DNA from: Fibrobacter sp. UWB5
GTDB taxonomy: Bacteria > Fibrobacterota > Fibrobacteria > Fibrobacterales > Fibrobacteraceae
DNA: 64,000 bases
Direction: 5' to 3'
NCBI RefSeq assembly: GCF_002210295.1
Contig: NZ_MWQH01000005.1
Coordinates: forward strand, 124,001-188,000
A program made the translations under genes and the position numbers. The notes under the pieces are model-generated. The model worked only from the letters and a program-made list of their open reading frames with translations. It was not told the origin of the DNA and made no database searches. Shown here in pieces: positions 27,599-36,570 of the stretch; position 1 is the first letter of the stretch; each line of letters begins with the position of its first letter.

Positions 27599-27754
27599 CT
27601 AGTTGAGTTCAACCGGTTCACCATCTGTCGATGATGATTCTTCAGCGCAATCAACACCTTCGCAACTTCCGCTAAAAAGGACGTTTGCGCGGTAGCCATA
27701 ATCAAGCACCGTCATTTCCGGCTGCACATAGTTTTTCTTCTGTTCGTTTTTCAT
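27599..27754 (-). CDS. 51-aa peptide with EQKK-Y-PEM signature (second of a pair)
   Basis: ATG at 27754 has a strong GAGGAG four bases upstream, which argues for real translation. The peptide starts MKNEQKKNYVQPEMTVLDYG and then contains VLFSGSCEGVDC with two cysteines and an acidic Ser-rich end. There is no signal peptide and no membrane segment. It shares EQKK-x-Y-x-x-PEM-x-[VI] with the 40-aa peptide just upstream. Function unknown: a precursor or signalling peptide, or a small accessory of the neighbouring surface protein, are inferences. Confidence 0.65.
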   Translation of the reverse strand: MKNEQKKNYVQPEMTVLDYGYRANVLFSGSCEGVDCAEESSSTDGEPVELN

Positions 27755-27767
27755 AATCTCCTCGTTG

Positions 27768-27890
27768 CTATTCAATTACAACTTCATAAGAATCCTGAAG
27801 CGATGGCTGCAGCAAATTGCAAGGCTCCAAAGCAACAATTTTCATTTCCGGTGCACGGTATTCTTTTTTCTGTTCGAATTTTTCTGTCAT
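27768..27890 (-). CDS. 40-aa peptide with EQKK-Y-PEM signature (first of a pair)
   Basis: Its ATG overlaps the TAA stop of the 1226-aa surface protein gene as TAATG, a classic translational-coupling arrangement. The peptide starts MTEKFEQKKEYRAPEMKIV and continues with a single Cys (LEPCNLLQPSLQD) and an acidic end. It has no signal sequence. Alignment with the next peptide is gap-free over EQKK-[EN]-Y-x-x-PEM-x-[IV]. I do not recognise an established family name. Confidence 0.65.
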   Translation of the reverse strand: MTEKFEQKKEYRAPEMKIVALEPCNLLQPSLQDSYEVVIE

Positions 27891-30800
27891 TACTTAGCCC
27901 TCTTCAGATACACACCCTTTGCCTTGGGCTTGCCATTCACGCCACGGCCCTTGAGGTCGAACACACGGCCTTCGCGAACGTTCTTGAACTCACCCGTACG
28001 GGTATTGATGCGGCCAATCACCGTCGTATGTTCCGCATCGTCACTTTCGATCACGACATCCAATTCTTCGGGCATGTCAGCCGGAGCAATGCTAGACATT
28101 GCAGGGCGGCCGTTCCCCGGAACATTTTCCGGAGATGTTTCCGGAGCATAAATCATGTACGCACGCATCGGGCGGATCCACGCACCGGCCGCGGCCTTCA
28201 CGAATTTACCCACATCCGTAGTAGCAGTCTTTTCGGCAGAAAATCCGTAAACATTGCCAAGGTCTTCATGGTCAGCGTCCCATTCAATACGATGGCGAGT
28301 TCCGCGGAATTCCCAATCGCCCACGCGTACAATGGAATCCTTGGTCGCTTTCAGAGTCGCCGAGCCGTCAACCTCAAACTTTTCATCTTTCATTAAGACC
28401 ATGTAAGGAGTATTCGCTGCAAGCGTCACATCAGCCTTCGTCGTATCGGCCCAGACCACCTTCATTGTCACAGCCTTCTTGGTTACGCCATTCTTCGTGA
28501 TTTCCTTAAGGCCGTTAAAGCCCAGCACCATCTTCACGCCGTACGTTCTAGACATGTGGACTTCGAACGGAAACACAATCGTCGAGTAAGCTTTTTCTCC
28601 TGTCGTAAATTTGCGCTTATACACAACCGACGTAACTGTAGTATCTTTCGGAATGTCTACCGTATCCAATTCATCGTACATGCCATCGATGACGGCTCGA
28701 GTGCCAGTATTGTAGTTACGAATCTGCACCGCACCGTATTGCGTCACATCCGCCGGATAGATGAAGAGTTCATCTTCAATGTCTTTATATTCCGTTCCAC
28801 CGATGGCTATTTTTCCACGTTCCCCCCCATATCCTTTGCCAATAGAGTATTCACTCGAGCCCTTTGTCACAGCAATATGATCCACGTTATCGCTTATCAA
28901 AATATCCCCGACGACATCTCCATAATAACCACCGCCGATGCCTGCAGCATAGCGGCCACCTTCAGCTTCAACTGTTCCGCCCCAAATTACGATACCATCA
29001 ACGGTTGCATCCCAACTACAGCCGACACCTGCACCATACTTTGCTCCTCCAGTAGCAGTGACCCAACCGTTCCAAATCCTGATCTCCCCGACCTTTCCTT
29101 CTTCACCAGCGCCAATACCGGCTCCCTGGTTACCACCTAAAGCAATAAGCCTACCGTTTTCGATTATGACAGCCCCGGAAATTATGCCTTCATAACCAGA
29201 GCCGACACCTGCACCATCTTCACCACCTGTAGCTGTGACCGTACCACCACTGATTGTGATATTTTTGACAGAACTTCTCTCACCACTGCCGACACCTGCA
29301 CCACCATTACCTCCTGTAGCAGAGACCGTACCGCCACTGATTGTGAGTTCCTCGACAGCGCCATCGTAACCTCCGCCGACACCTGAACCACCTGCTCCCC
29401 CTGTAGCAGTGACCGTGCCGCCACTGATTGTAATGTTTTGAATGGGTCCCTTTTTACCACCGCCGACACCAGCGCCAAGATAATCACCTGTAGCATCAAC
29501 AGTTCCGCCACTGATTGTGACACCAAAAACTTTTCCTTCACAACCTGCACCCACACCTGCGGAATGCGAACCAGCAATAGCAGTGACCATGCCGCCACTA
29601 ATTGAAATATTAGTAGTTTCACCATAATAACCACTGCCAATACCGGCACCCATGTCACCACCTGTAGCAGTGACCGTACCGTCAGTGATGATGATGTCAT
29701 ACGCATACGACGATATGCCACTTTCGCTATAACCACTACCAATACCAGCGCCACGTTCACCACCTGTAGCAATGACCGTGCCGCCACTGATCGTGATCTT
29801 ATTACAACGTCCTTGATAGCCACTGCCGATACCGGCAGCAGCATAGTCAGCAGTAGCATTGACGGTGCCGCCACTAATCGTAACATTCCCGTAAACATAA
29901 CCTTCGCGACCACTACCGATGCCAGCACCCCATTCACCAGTTGCATTGACCGTGCCGCCACTGATCGTGATGTTTTGCACAATTGACTTCTGGGCACCAC
30001 CAATGCCAGCACCATAGTTACCACCAATAGCCGTGATGGTGCCGCCACTGATCGTAATATCTCCCACGTCTGTGTAACGACCGCTATTAGTACCTTGGCC
30101 TATTCCGGCTGAGGTCCTAGATGAAGCAGTAATCGTACCTCCACTGATTGTGATATTCCCGACATATGCATAATAACCGCCGCCAATACCGGCCCCAGAG
30201 CCACCCTTAGCATTAATTATTCCGTCAAGAATCGTAATGTTTCCGCAATCCATTTTTTCCGCATCGGGGCTAAAGCCACCACCGATACCGGCTCCAGAGC
30301 CATTGCTACTAACGTCAAGGAACCCGGAACCCGAAATAGTCAACGTCTTATTTTTCGGCACGTAAATTCCAGGATACCACTCATGAAATCCCTTCACCGT
30401 GTTCTTCGAATTATCGGCAAGAACTATTTCACAATCGCCCTCGCAGGTAATACCTGCCCACTTATATTTGGAATCGTTCACCCCGTTGATTGTCACGCCA
30501 GCAAGCGTCACCTTGGCTCCATCTTCAATCGATATCTTGTGATTGCCACCAAGTACACCTACCAACACGTCTCCATTCTTAGCGACATAGTCCTCAGTTA
30601 AATAAGAAAAGTTAATTGCATCGCCCTTGAACCAACGAGCATACAACGTTACCGAAGCACCCGCTTCAGTATAAGTCACATAGCCTTTGTCCGCATAAGA
30701 TTCACCGCTATCATCGACCTTGGTATTCCAACCCACAAAAGAATACCCTTCGCGAGTAAAGCGGTTGGCATCAAGAGCTTGTTCAAAATTGGTAAGAGCC

Positions 30801-31570
30801 ATCTGGGGCGCCATATCGCCTTCACCGCCATTGGCATCGAAAATCACGGTATATGGTGCAACAGGGTAATTAAACGGACTCGCTGCGATACCAGGAGTTT
30901 CAAAAAATTGTGTAGTTTGTTCAATCGTATAGTCAATTTGAACGGAGCCGTTCATAGAACCTTTATCGCCACTGCCAATACTGTATGGTGCGTCTTGGCC
31001 CTTGATTGCAGTCACCTTGGTATTGGTTCCACTAATCTTGATATATCCAACATTCCCCTTATAGCCACCACCAATACCTGCAGCTCCATAACCTCCCGTA
31101 GCAGTGATAGTTCCTCCATTAATCACGATATTTCCGCAACTTTTTTCGTAAGAATAATCGGCACCACCAATACCAGCACCATAGCCATTACTACTAGCAT
31201 CAAGAGAACCTGTTCCCGAAATGGTCAGTGTATGGCCCTCCGGCACATAAACACCAGGATAATCGCGATAGAAGCCCCTGACCTTATTTACGGAATTGTC
31301 TGCAAGAACAATATTGCAGTTTCCTGCGCAAGTGATACCCGCCCACATGTACATGGTATAACTTTCACCATTAATAGTCGCATCTTTGAGCGTTACCGTA
31401 GCGTTATCGGCAATTGAAATCTTGATTTTTTTGACAAGTTCGCCGGTCAGCACATCTTTATCTTGCGCAACATAGTTGTCGGTAAGCGAAGACAAATCAA
31501 CAGTGTTTCCTGCAAATGCCGAAGCGGCAAACAGCAGGGAGAATATCGAAAGGAATATTTTGTGTTTCAT
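27890..31570 (-). CDS. Giant repeat surface protein (GAGIG beta-solenoid, InlB-type repeat, sorting domain)
   Basis: 1226 aa. Signal peptide (KIFLSIFSLLFAASAFAG). An N-terminal module (SLTDNYVAQDKDVLTGEL ... WAGITCAGNCNIVLADNS ... TLTISGTGSLDASSNG) occurs twice, separated by an InlB/Flg_new-type repeat (YTVIFDANGGEGDMAPQ ... EGYSFVGWNT ... VTLYARW). About 18 units of ~25-35 residues, ITISGGTVTATGG-x-x-GAGIGSG, then build a probable beta-helix. A beta-rich C-terminal region ends in a T9SS-like sorting segment (RVFDLKGRGVNGKPKAKGVY). A role in adhesion or glycan binding is an inference. It is coupled to two tiny peptides at its 3' end. Confidence 0.85.
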   Translation of the reverse strand: MKHKIFLSIFSLLFAASAFAGNTVDLSSLTDNYVAQDKDVLTGELVKKIKISIADNATVTLKDATINGESYTMYMWAGITCAGNCNIVLADNSVNKVRGFYRDYPGVYVPEGHTLTISGTGSLDASSNGYGAGIGGADYSYEKSCGNIVINGGTITATGGYGAAGIGGGYKGNVGYIKISGTNTKVTAIKGQDAPYSIGSGDKGSMNGSVQIDYTIEQTTQFFETPGIAASPFNYPVAPYTVIFDANGGEGDMAPQMALTNFEQALDANRFTREGYSFVGWNTKVDDSGESYADKGYVTYTEAGASVTLYARWFKGDAINFSYLTEDYVAKNGDVLVGVLGGNHKISIEDGAKVTLAGVTINGVNDSKYKWAGITCEGDCEIVLADNSKNTVKGFHEWYPGIYVPKNKTLTISGSGFLDVSSNGSGAGIGGGFSPDAEKMDCGNITILDGIINAKGGSGAGIGGGYYAYVGNITISGGTITASSRTSAGIGQGTNSGRYTDVGDITISGGTITAIGGNYGAGIGGAQKSIVQNITISGGTVNATGEWGAGIGSGREGYVYGNVTISGGTVNATADYAAAGIGSGYQGRCNKITISGGTVIATGGERGAGIGSGYSESGISSYAYDIIITDGTVTATGGDMGAGIGSGYYGETTNISISGGMVTAIAGSHSAGVGAGCEGKVFGVTISGGTVDATGDYLGAGVGGGKKGPIQNITISGGTVTATGGAGGSGVGGGYDGAVEELTISGGTVSATGGNGGAGVGSGERSSVKNITISGGTVTATGGEDGAGVGSGYEGIISGAVIIENGRLIALGGNQGAGIGAGEEGKVGEIRIWNGWVTATGGAKYGAGVGCSWDATVDGIVIWGGTVEAEGGRYAAGIGGGYYGDVVGDILISDNVDHIAVTKGSSEYSIGKGYGGERGKIAIGGTEYKDIEDELFIYPADVTQYGAVQIRNYNTGTRAVIDGMYDELDTVDIPKDTTVTSVVYKRKFTTGEKAYSTIVFPFEVHMSRTYGVKMVLGFNGLKEITKNGVTKKAVTMKVVWADTTKADVTLAANTPYMVLMKDEKFEVDGSATLKATKDSIVRVGDWEFRGTRHRIEWDADHEDLGNVYGFSAEKTATTDVGKFVKAAAGAWIRPMRAYMIYAPETSPENVPGNGRPAMSSIAPADMPEELDVVIESDDAEHTTVIGRINTRTGEFKNVREGRVFDLKGRGVNGKPKAKGVYLKRAK

Positions 31571-31822
31571 TGTAATAAGGCGTATGTGTTATTTAGTTTT
31601 AATTTTTTTTGACAAGTTCAAAATTTTCGCGACAAATTTACAAAACGCTTACAACTTTGTCAATAAATTCTTAAAACCGGCCATAAAAGTCCAACAAGCC
31701 CATTTTGTGCTTCACCTCACATAAAACCCTCAAAACACCCCTTTTCAAAAGCTAATGAGCGCCATTTCCAAGAGAAAATCACGTTTTTTTTAGTAAATTA
31801 TAGACAAACAGAGGATTTGCTT

Positions 31823-32404
31823 ATGAAAAAGATTCTATTGCTCATCGTGGCCCTGGTGGCCTTCGCAAACGCAGAACTGCAGAGCGTAAAGTATTCGCCC
31901 GAAGAAAAGTCGAGCGACGGCTTGAAAGCGTTCATCGGCGTGAGCGGCGGTAACGTGCTCGTGGCCGATGACGGCGCGATTTTCGCAAACCTCCGCATCG
32001 GTCTGGATATCAACCCCCTGCTTTCCACAGGTGTCTGGGTGTCCAGGCTTCTGAGCGACGTGCGCAACTACAATGTGCCCGAAAAGCAGATGATCAAGTA
32101 CATGTCCGTGGGCGGATTCGTGGAACTGTTCCCGGTGCGCATCAACGACTTTTCCATTTCGGTGCCGATTGCAATCGGTGGCGGCGCCCTGTACGTGATG
32201 GAACCGGACGACGAAGCCTTTGAATCCGAAGACTACTTCTTTACCGCCGACATGGCCGTGCATTTTAACTACCGAGTCACGAAGATGCTCGAGATTTCAA
32301 TTGGTGGCGGTTACCGCATGTTCACGGGTATCGAGACCAACAATCTCGAGAACCTGGATTTCTGCACCCCGTTTGGCGAGCTGCGCTTTACGATTAGGGA
32401 GTAA
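31823..32404 (+). CDS. Small outer-membrane beta-barrel-like protein
   Basis: 193 aa from ATG at 31823 with GAGGA upstream. Signal peptide (ILLLIVALVAFANA) followed by glycine-rich amphipathic strands (FIGVSGGNVLVADDGAIFAN; EISIGGGYRMFTGIE) ending in FGELRFTIRE. It resembles eight-stranded OmpW/OmpX-like barrels in general form, without a specific family match. It sits 29 bases upstream of the giant adhesin gene and is probably co-transcribed. Confidence 0.75.
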   Translation: MKKILLLIVALVAFANAELQSVKYSPEEKSSDGLKAFIGVSGGNVLVADDGAIFANLRIGLDINPLLSTGVWVSRLLSDVRNYNVPEKQMIKYMSVGGFVELFPVRINDFSISVPIAIGGGALYVMEPDDEAFESEDYFFTADMAVHFNYRVTKMLEISIGGGYRMFTGIETNNLENLDFCTPFGELRFTIRE

Positions 32405-32433
32405 TGCCCGGTTAGGTTTAAAAGGAGAAAATC

Positions 32434-35400
32434 ATGAGTTCTTTAAAGATTTACAGCTCAATCTGTCTTCTGGCAGCATCCTCTAGCCTTGCCGCATGGA
32501 CCGGCAAGGCCGAAAAGCCCTCGTGCAATGAAGAGGCGATAACCGCGTACGGCATTTACGCATGCGAGATTTCTACCCCGGAACAACTCGCGGGGCTTGC
32601 AGAACAGCTCGACACCCTTGCCGAAGTTCCGACAATCACGTTGACACTTGCAAGCGACCTCGTTTTTGGAGAAGACTCCATAAGCGTTTCCGAAACCGCA
32701 TGGAAACCCATCGCAAACTTCAACGGCGTATTTTACGGAAACGGCCATACGATTTCCGGCTTGAACATCACATCCGAGAGCGGCGTGCTAGGGTTGTTCA
32801 AGTCCTTTAACGGCACTGCCAGGGACTTGACCATCGCCCATTCTACGCTGAACTACAAGAGCGAATTCTCCAATCAGCACGACTATTTTTATGCAGGCTT
32901 TTTTGCAGGCTCGGCAAAAGCAGACCTCATCAACATACACAGTGTCGAAAACGCGCTTCACTTCGAAGATTCGTCAGCCACCATTTTCAGAAGGGCTCAC
33001 CTTGGAGGGCTCGTCGGAGACTTGACCGGTTCTACTGACAGCTGTTCTAATTCCAGTGAAATCGTCGCAAAGATTTACGACATCGATGCCTACATTGGCG
33101 GCATTGTCGGCGAAAGCAAAAAAAATAGCAACAGCATTAATTCCGGAAACATCTCCGTTTCCGGTAACACCGAGATGCAAGATGTCTATGTCGGAGGCAT
33201 TGCCGGAGAAGACAGCCTTGCCGCAAACAGCAAGAACAGCGGAACGATTACAGCAAAGGCAAAGCGAGTCGGCGGAATCGTCGGTTACGGCAGTGCTTCT
33301 GATTTCTGCGAAAACACGGGTTCCATCACAAACACGCACAAAATTCAAGAGTGGGATACCTCTTTTGTCGGAGGCATTACCGGTTCGGGTAAAGTCCAAT
33401 ACAGCATCAACAAAGGCTCAGTCAAGGGCGGAATTGCAGGTGGCCTTGCCGGAAAAGGCGGCGGCACGCAAAACATTAACGAAAGTTCCGTAACAGGATC
33501 TCTTTATGCCGGGGGTATCGGCGGTGATTGCGGCAGCGTCGTAGCGTCTATCAACAGGGGCTCCATCGACGGCGGCAACGTCGGAGGTCTCTGCGGACGA
33601 AACTTCACGATTGTCGGTTCATCCATCTCTTATACCGAAAACGCCAACGGCAGCGAGTCTACAGGCGGTATCATCGCCATCAACTACGGCCAAGTGATCG
33701 GCGGCTTCTATGATACAACCAAGGTGCCCGGCTTTCAGCCTATCGCCAAAGACAGCGCCGACATGATCAACTGGGAAATGCGCGGCATGTCGACCAAGGA
33801 CATGCAAACCGTTGAATTCGCAAGCAAGCTCAATGATATCGTTAAAAATGGAACGCCGTTTGTAGGCCACAGTTTTGACGGTTTCTATTTCACACCATAC
33901 CTATGGACAACAAACGGTTCTTATCCGTTCTTTGCCGATTCCGACAATTTACCTATTCAAAAAATATTGCTTGACGACAGCCTTTACGTGAAAACGGCCT
34001 ATACCGATTCTAAGGGACATCTGCAAGATATTCCGCTGGCGGTATCTAAAGAAGGCCGCTATTTCCAAGGCTGGGTAGACTCTATCGGCACACCCGTGAC
34101 CAAGACAACCGTATTTACGGATAGCCAGACTATTTTCGCCAAGTACTCCAACACCATTACCGATTCAAGCCTTGTCGTATTTAACGACAACCCCACAGAA
34201 AAAACGCCTGTTATCGGATGGAACGGGGAATTCGAGGAACCCGTATTGAAGATGCACAAGGATTCTTCGCTTTACCAGGTGATTTCTACCCCCGGTGAAT
34301 ATGCATGGTATATTATGAACACGCGCTACAGAACAAGCGGCGAGAACCCTTATATTGATCGCGCCGTTCTTGCAAATGACATTTACCTGGCTAAAGACAC
34401 TGCAAAGTATTTACCCGAAAACTACATGACAGGATATCTCCACAAAAACAATGTTTTCGATGGCGCTGGACACAGCATTTATGGATTAAACGGCAGGATG
34501 TTCCGTGATGTTGGAAAAGGGGCGGTTATCCGCAATGTCAACTTAGTAAGCCTCTTCATGAATCCATCAAGTGGATATAATACCGACAAAGCCAGCGCAT
34601 TCGCTTACGACAACGAAGGCACTATTCAAAACAGCTCTATCCGTAATGCTATTGTTGATTCCACAGCAAAAGAGATATATGGTTTTGTTGTAAACAATAA
34701 AAAAGAGGGCGTCATCGAAAATTGTGAAAACTACAGTGATTTTACAAAAGGAACCCAATACGCCGAGTCAGTCATAGGCTTTGCAGGTTACAATGCAGGA
34801 TTGATCAAGAATGTCACAAATTACGGAAATATCAGTCATCCCTATGACAGAAACACAGAATTTTTAGTATACACACATTCGGTATATCTTGCAGGAATTG
34901 TCCAATCAAACTCCGGTGTGATAGAAAATACCATCAACAAGGGGAACATTTTCAGCGAAAGCATCAGTGAAAGTACAGCCGAAGTACAGGATATGCAAAT
35001 TGCAGGCATCGCAAATAGTGGCGGAACTATCAAGAATTCCAGAAACGAAGGCAACATTACATTCAACTATACCAAAAGTGAATTGGTCGTTAGGATTGGA
35101 GGTATCTCCAGTGGAAAAGCAACTATTGATTCAAGCGTAAATCTGGGCTCCATCAAGGTAGACATCGCCGATAGCATCGCTAAAAAGAATTCACTCGTGA
35201 TTGGAGGAATCGCTCTTGAGGGCTCCGTCAAGAATTCTACAAACGAGGGCAACATTTCGGCTATAGACACAACTTCTGCCAGATGGGTCCATGTAAGATT
35301 TGCAGGAATTCTTTCTGGCGGAATTTATGGACTAGAAGGCATCGATGTTGATTCTTGTACAAACAAGGGCGATATCGAAGGATTCATTGTTGTCGCAGGT

Positions 35401-36570
35401 ATTTTGGGACAAGGAGCAGGAAACATTCAAAACGTCCGCAATTTCGGGAAAATTAAAGCCCACCGTGGTCCTACATACAGTTCAAAGGAGACTTATGTTG
35501 GAGGAATTGCCGGATTGTCTAGCCAAGACAACGGCATCAACCACGCCTTTAACGAAGGCGAAGTTACAGCGGTTGCAACCGAAAAAGACTCCACCACAAG
35601 TTATGTAGGCGGAATATGCGGATTTGCAGATCACACCGATCTGAATGTCCTTTCGAATACAGCTTCGGTTTCGGCCAGCGGAAAGAACGCCTATGCCGGC
35701 GGCATTGTCGGCTATGCGAAATACAATAATTTCATCAATGTCTATAACTGGGGCGAAATACAGTCCGATTCCGCAGCAGGCGGCATTGTCGGTCGAAAAT
35801 ACAGTTACAACAACTATTACGAAAACGTCTATAATGCGGCTCCTGTAAAGGGGGCTTATGTCGGCCCCATCGAGCCCGTAGAATATTATGAATATCGCAA
35901 GTTTAAAGATACCACCACCAGTATTTTCTACGATTCCTCCTTCGTTCGAGATACCGCAGACAAAGTCAGTATGTATTCAGCACGCGTCGCTATAACTCCC
36001 ATGAACACGGAATCCATGCAGAGCGATGAGTTCGTCAATATTCTGAACACGTCGAACAGCCAAAAGGAAAACAGCGGCGTTTGGACCCGCAACGACGGCT
36101 ACCCCATATTCAACGAAAAGCCGACCCCAGTTGTCGCAAGTTCCAGCTCGCAAGAAGAATCCAGTTCCAGCGTTCCGGCAAGTTCTAGCTCCGGCGATCA
36201 GGGTAAGTCTTCTAGCAGCAAGAAAGTCGATTCCTCCAGTTCGCAGGCAAAGTCCAGTTCTAGCGCAATTTCTAGCTCTAGTTCGAAATCAAAGGACAAG
36301 TCGTCTAGTAGCGCAAAATCTTCTAGCAGCAAGGGTAAAGACTTTGTCTTACAGCACAACACGGATTTCAATTTCTCGCTCGAAGTTTCTGGTAGAACGA
36401 TTTTGCTCTCGAACGTTCAGGAGTACGCAAGCTATGCCCTGTTCGACATGCAAGGCAAAACGGTTTCTGCAGGGGCTCTACAAAAAGGCTATATGCAGAT
36501 TGCCGTACCGAGAGCAGGAACATACCTGATTCGTGTCGGAAAGAAACTGCAAAAGGTGATTGTTGAATAA
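32434..36570 (+). CDS. Giant GLUG-type adhesin with Ser-rich linker and sorting domain
   Basis: 1378 aa; AAAAGGAG precedes the ATG. A signal peptide is followed by two long blocks of GLUG-like repeats (GGIVGESKKNSNSINSGNIS; GGIAGLSSQDNGINHAFNEG) built on GGI-x-G ... N-x-G-x-I. Between them is an InlB-type module (LYVKTAYTDSKGHLQDIPLA, EGRYFQGWVDS). Near the C-terminus a ~70-residue Ser-rich linker of SSSS blocks precedes a sorting-like domain (NVQEYASYALFDMQGKTVSA ... GTYLIRVGKKLQKVIVE). Such Ser linkers are typical of Fibrobacter exported proteins. Repeat DNA from about 34.3 to 35.5 kb is visibly AT-richer than housekeeping genes here. Its last 11 bases overlap the uvrA-like ORF. Confidence 0.85.
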   Translation: MSSLKIYSSICLLAASSSLAAWTGKAEKPSCNEEAITAYGIYACEISTPEQLAGLAEQLDTLAEVPTITLTLASDLVFGEDSISVSETAWKPIANFNGVFYGNGHTISGLNITSESGVLGLFKSFNGTARDLTIAHSTLNYKSEFSNQHDYFYAGFFAGSAKADLINIHSVENALHFEDSSATIFRRAHLGGLVGDLTGSTDSCSNSSEIVAKIYDIDAYIGGIVGESKKNSNSINSGNISVSGNTEMQDVYVGGIAGEDSLAANSKNSGTITAKAKRVGGIVGYGSASDFCENTGSITNTHKIQEWDTSFVGGITGSGKVQYSINKGSVKGGIAGGLAGKGGGTQNINESSVTGSLYAGGIGGDCGSVVASINRGSIDGGNVGGLCGRNFTIVGSSISYTENANGSESTGGIIAINYGQVIGGFYDTTKVPGFQPIAKDSADMINWEMRGMSTKDMQTVEFASKLNDIVKNGTPFVGHSFDGFYFTPYLWTTNGSYPFFADSDNLPIQKILLDDSLYVKTAYTDSKGHLQDIPLAVSKEGRYFQGWVDSIGTPVTKTTVFTDSQTIFAKYSNTITDSSLVVFNDNPTEKTPVIGWNGEFEEPVLKMHKDSSLYQVISTPGEYAWYIMNTRYRTSGENPYIDRAVLANDIYLAKDTAKYLPENYMTGYLHKNNVFDGAGHSIYGLNGRMFRDVGKGAVIRNVNLVSLFMNPSSGYNTDKASAFAYDNEGTIQNSSIRNAIVDSTAKEIYGFVVNNKKEGVIENCENYSDFTKGTQYAESVIGFAGYNAGLIKNVTNYGNISHPYDRNTEFLVYTHSVYLAGIVQSNSGVIENTINKGNIFSESISESTAEVQDMQIAGIANSGGTIKNSRNEGNITFNYTKSELVVRIGGISSGKATIDSSVNLGSIKVDIADSIAKKNSLVIGGIALEGSVKNSTNEGNISAIDTTSARWVHVRFAGILSGGIYGLEGIDVDSCTNKGDIEGFIVVAGILGQGAGNIQNVRNFGKIKAHRGPTYSSKETYVGGIAGLSSQDNGINHAFNEGEVTAVATEKDSTTSYVGGICGFADHTDLNVLSNTASVSASGKNAYAGGIVGYAKYNNFINVYNWGEIQSDSAAGGIVGRKYSYNNYYENVYNAAPVKGAYVGPIEPVEYYEYRKFKDTTTSIFYDSSFVRDTADKVSMYSARVAITPMNTESMQSDEFVNILNTSNSQKENSGVWTRNDGYPIFNEKPTPVVASSSSQEESSSSVPASSSSGDQGKSSSSKKVDSSSSQAKSSSSAISSSSSKSKDKSSSSAKSSSSKGKDFVLQHNTDFNFSLEVSGRTILLSNVQEYASYALFDMQGKTVSAGALQKGYMQIAVPRAGTYLIRVGKKLQKVIVE

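Noticed and set aside
28900-30250. Regularly spaced DNA repeats that look like a CRISPR array
   Set aside because: They encode in-frame GAGIG protein units with imperfect repeats and no constant spacer length; there are no cas genes.
36131-36350. Ser-rich low-complexity DNA as a possible phase-variable tract
   Set aside because: Codons for Ser are mixed (AGC, TCC, TCT, AGT), so there is no long simple repeat prone to slippage; it is a normal linker.
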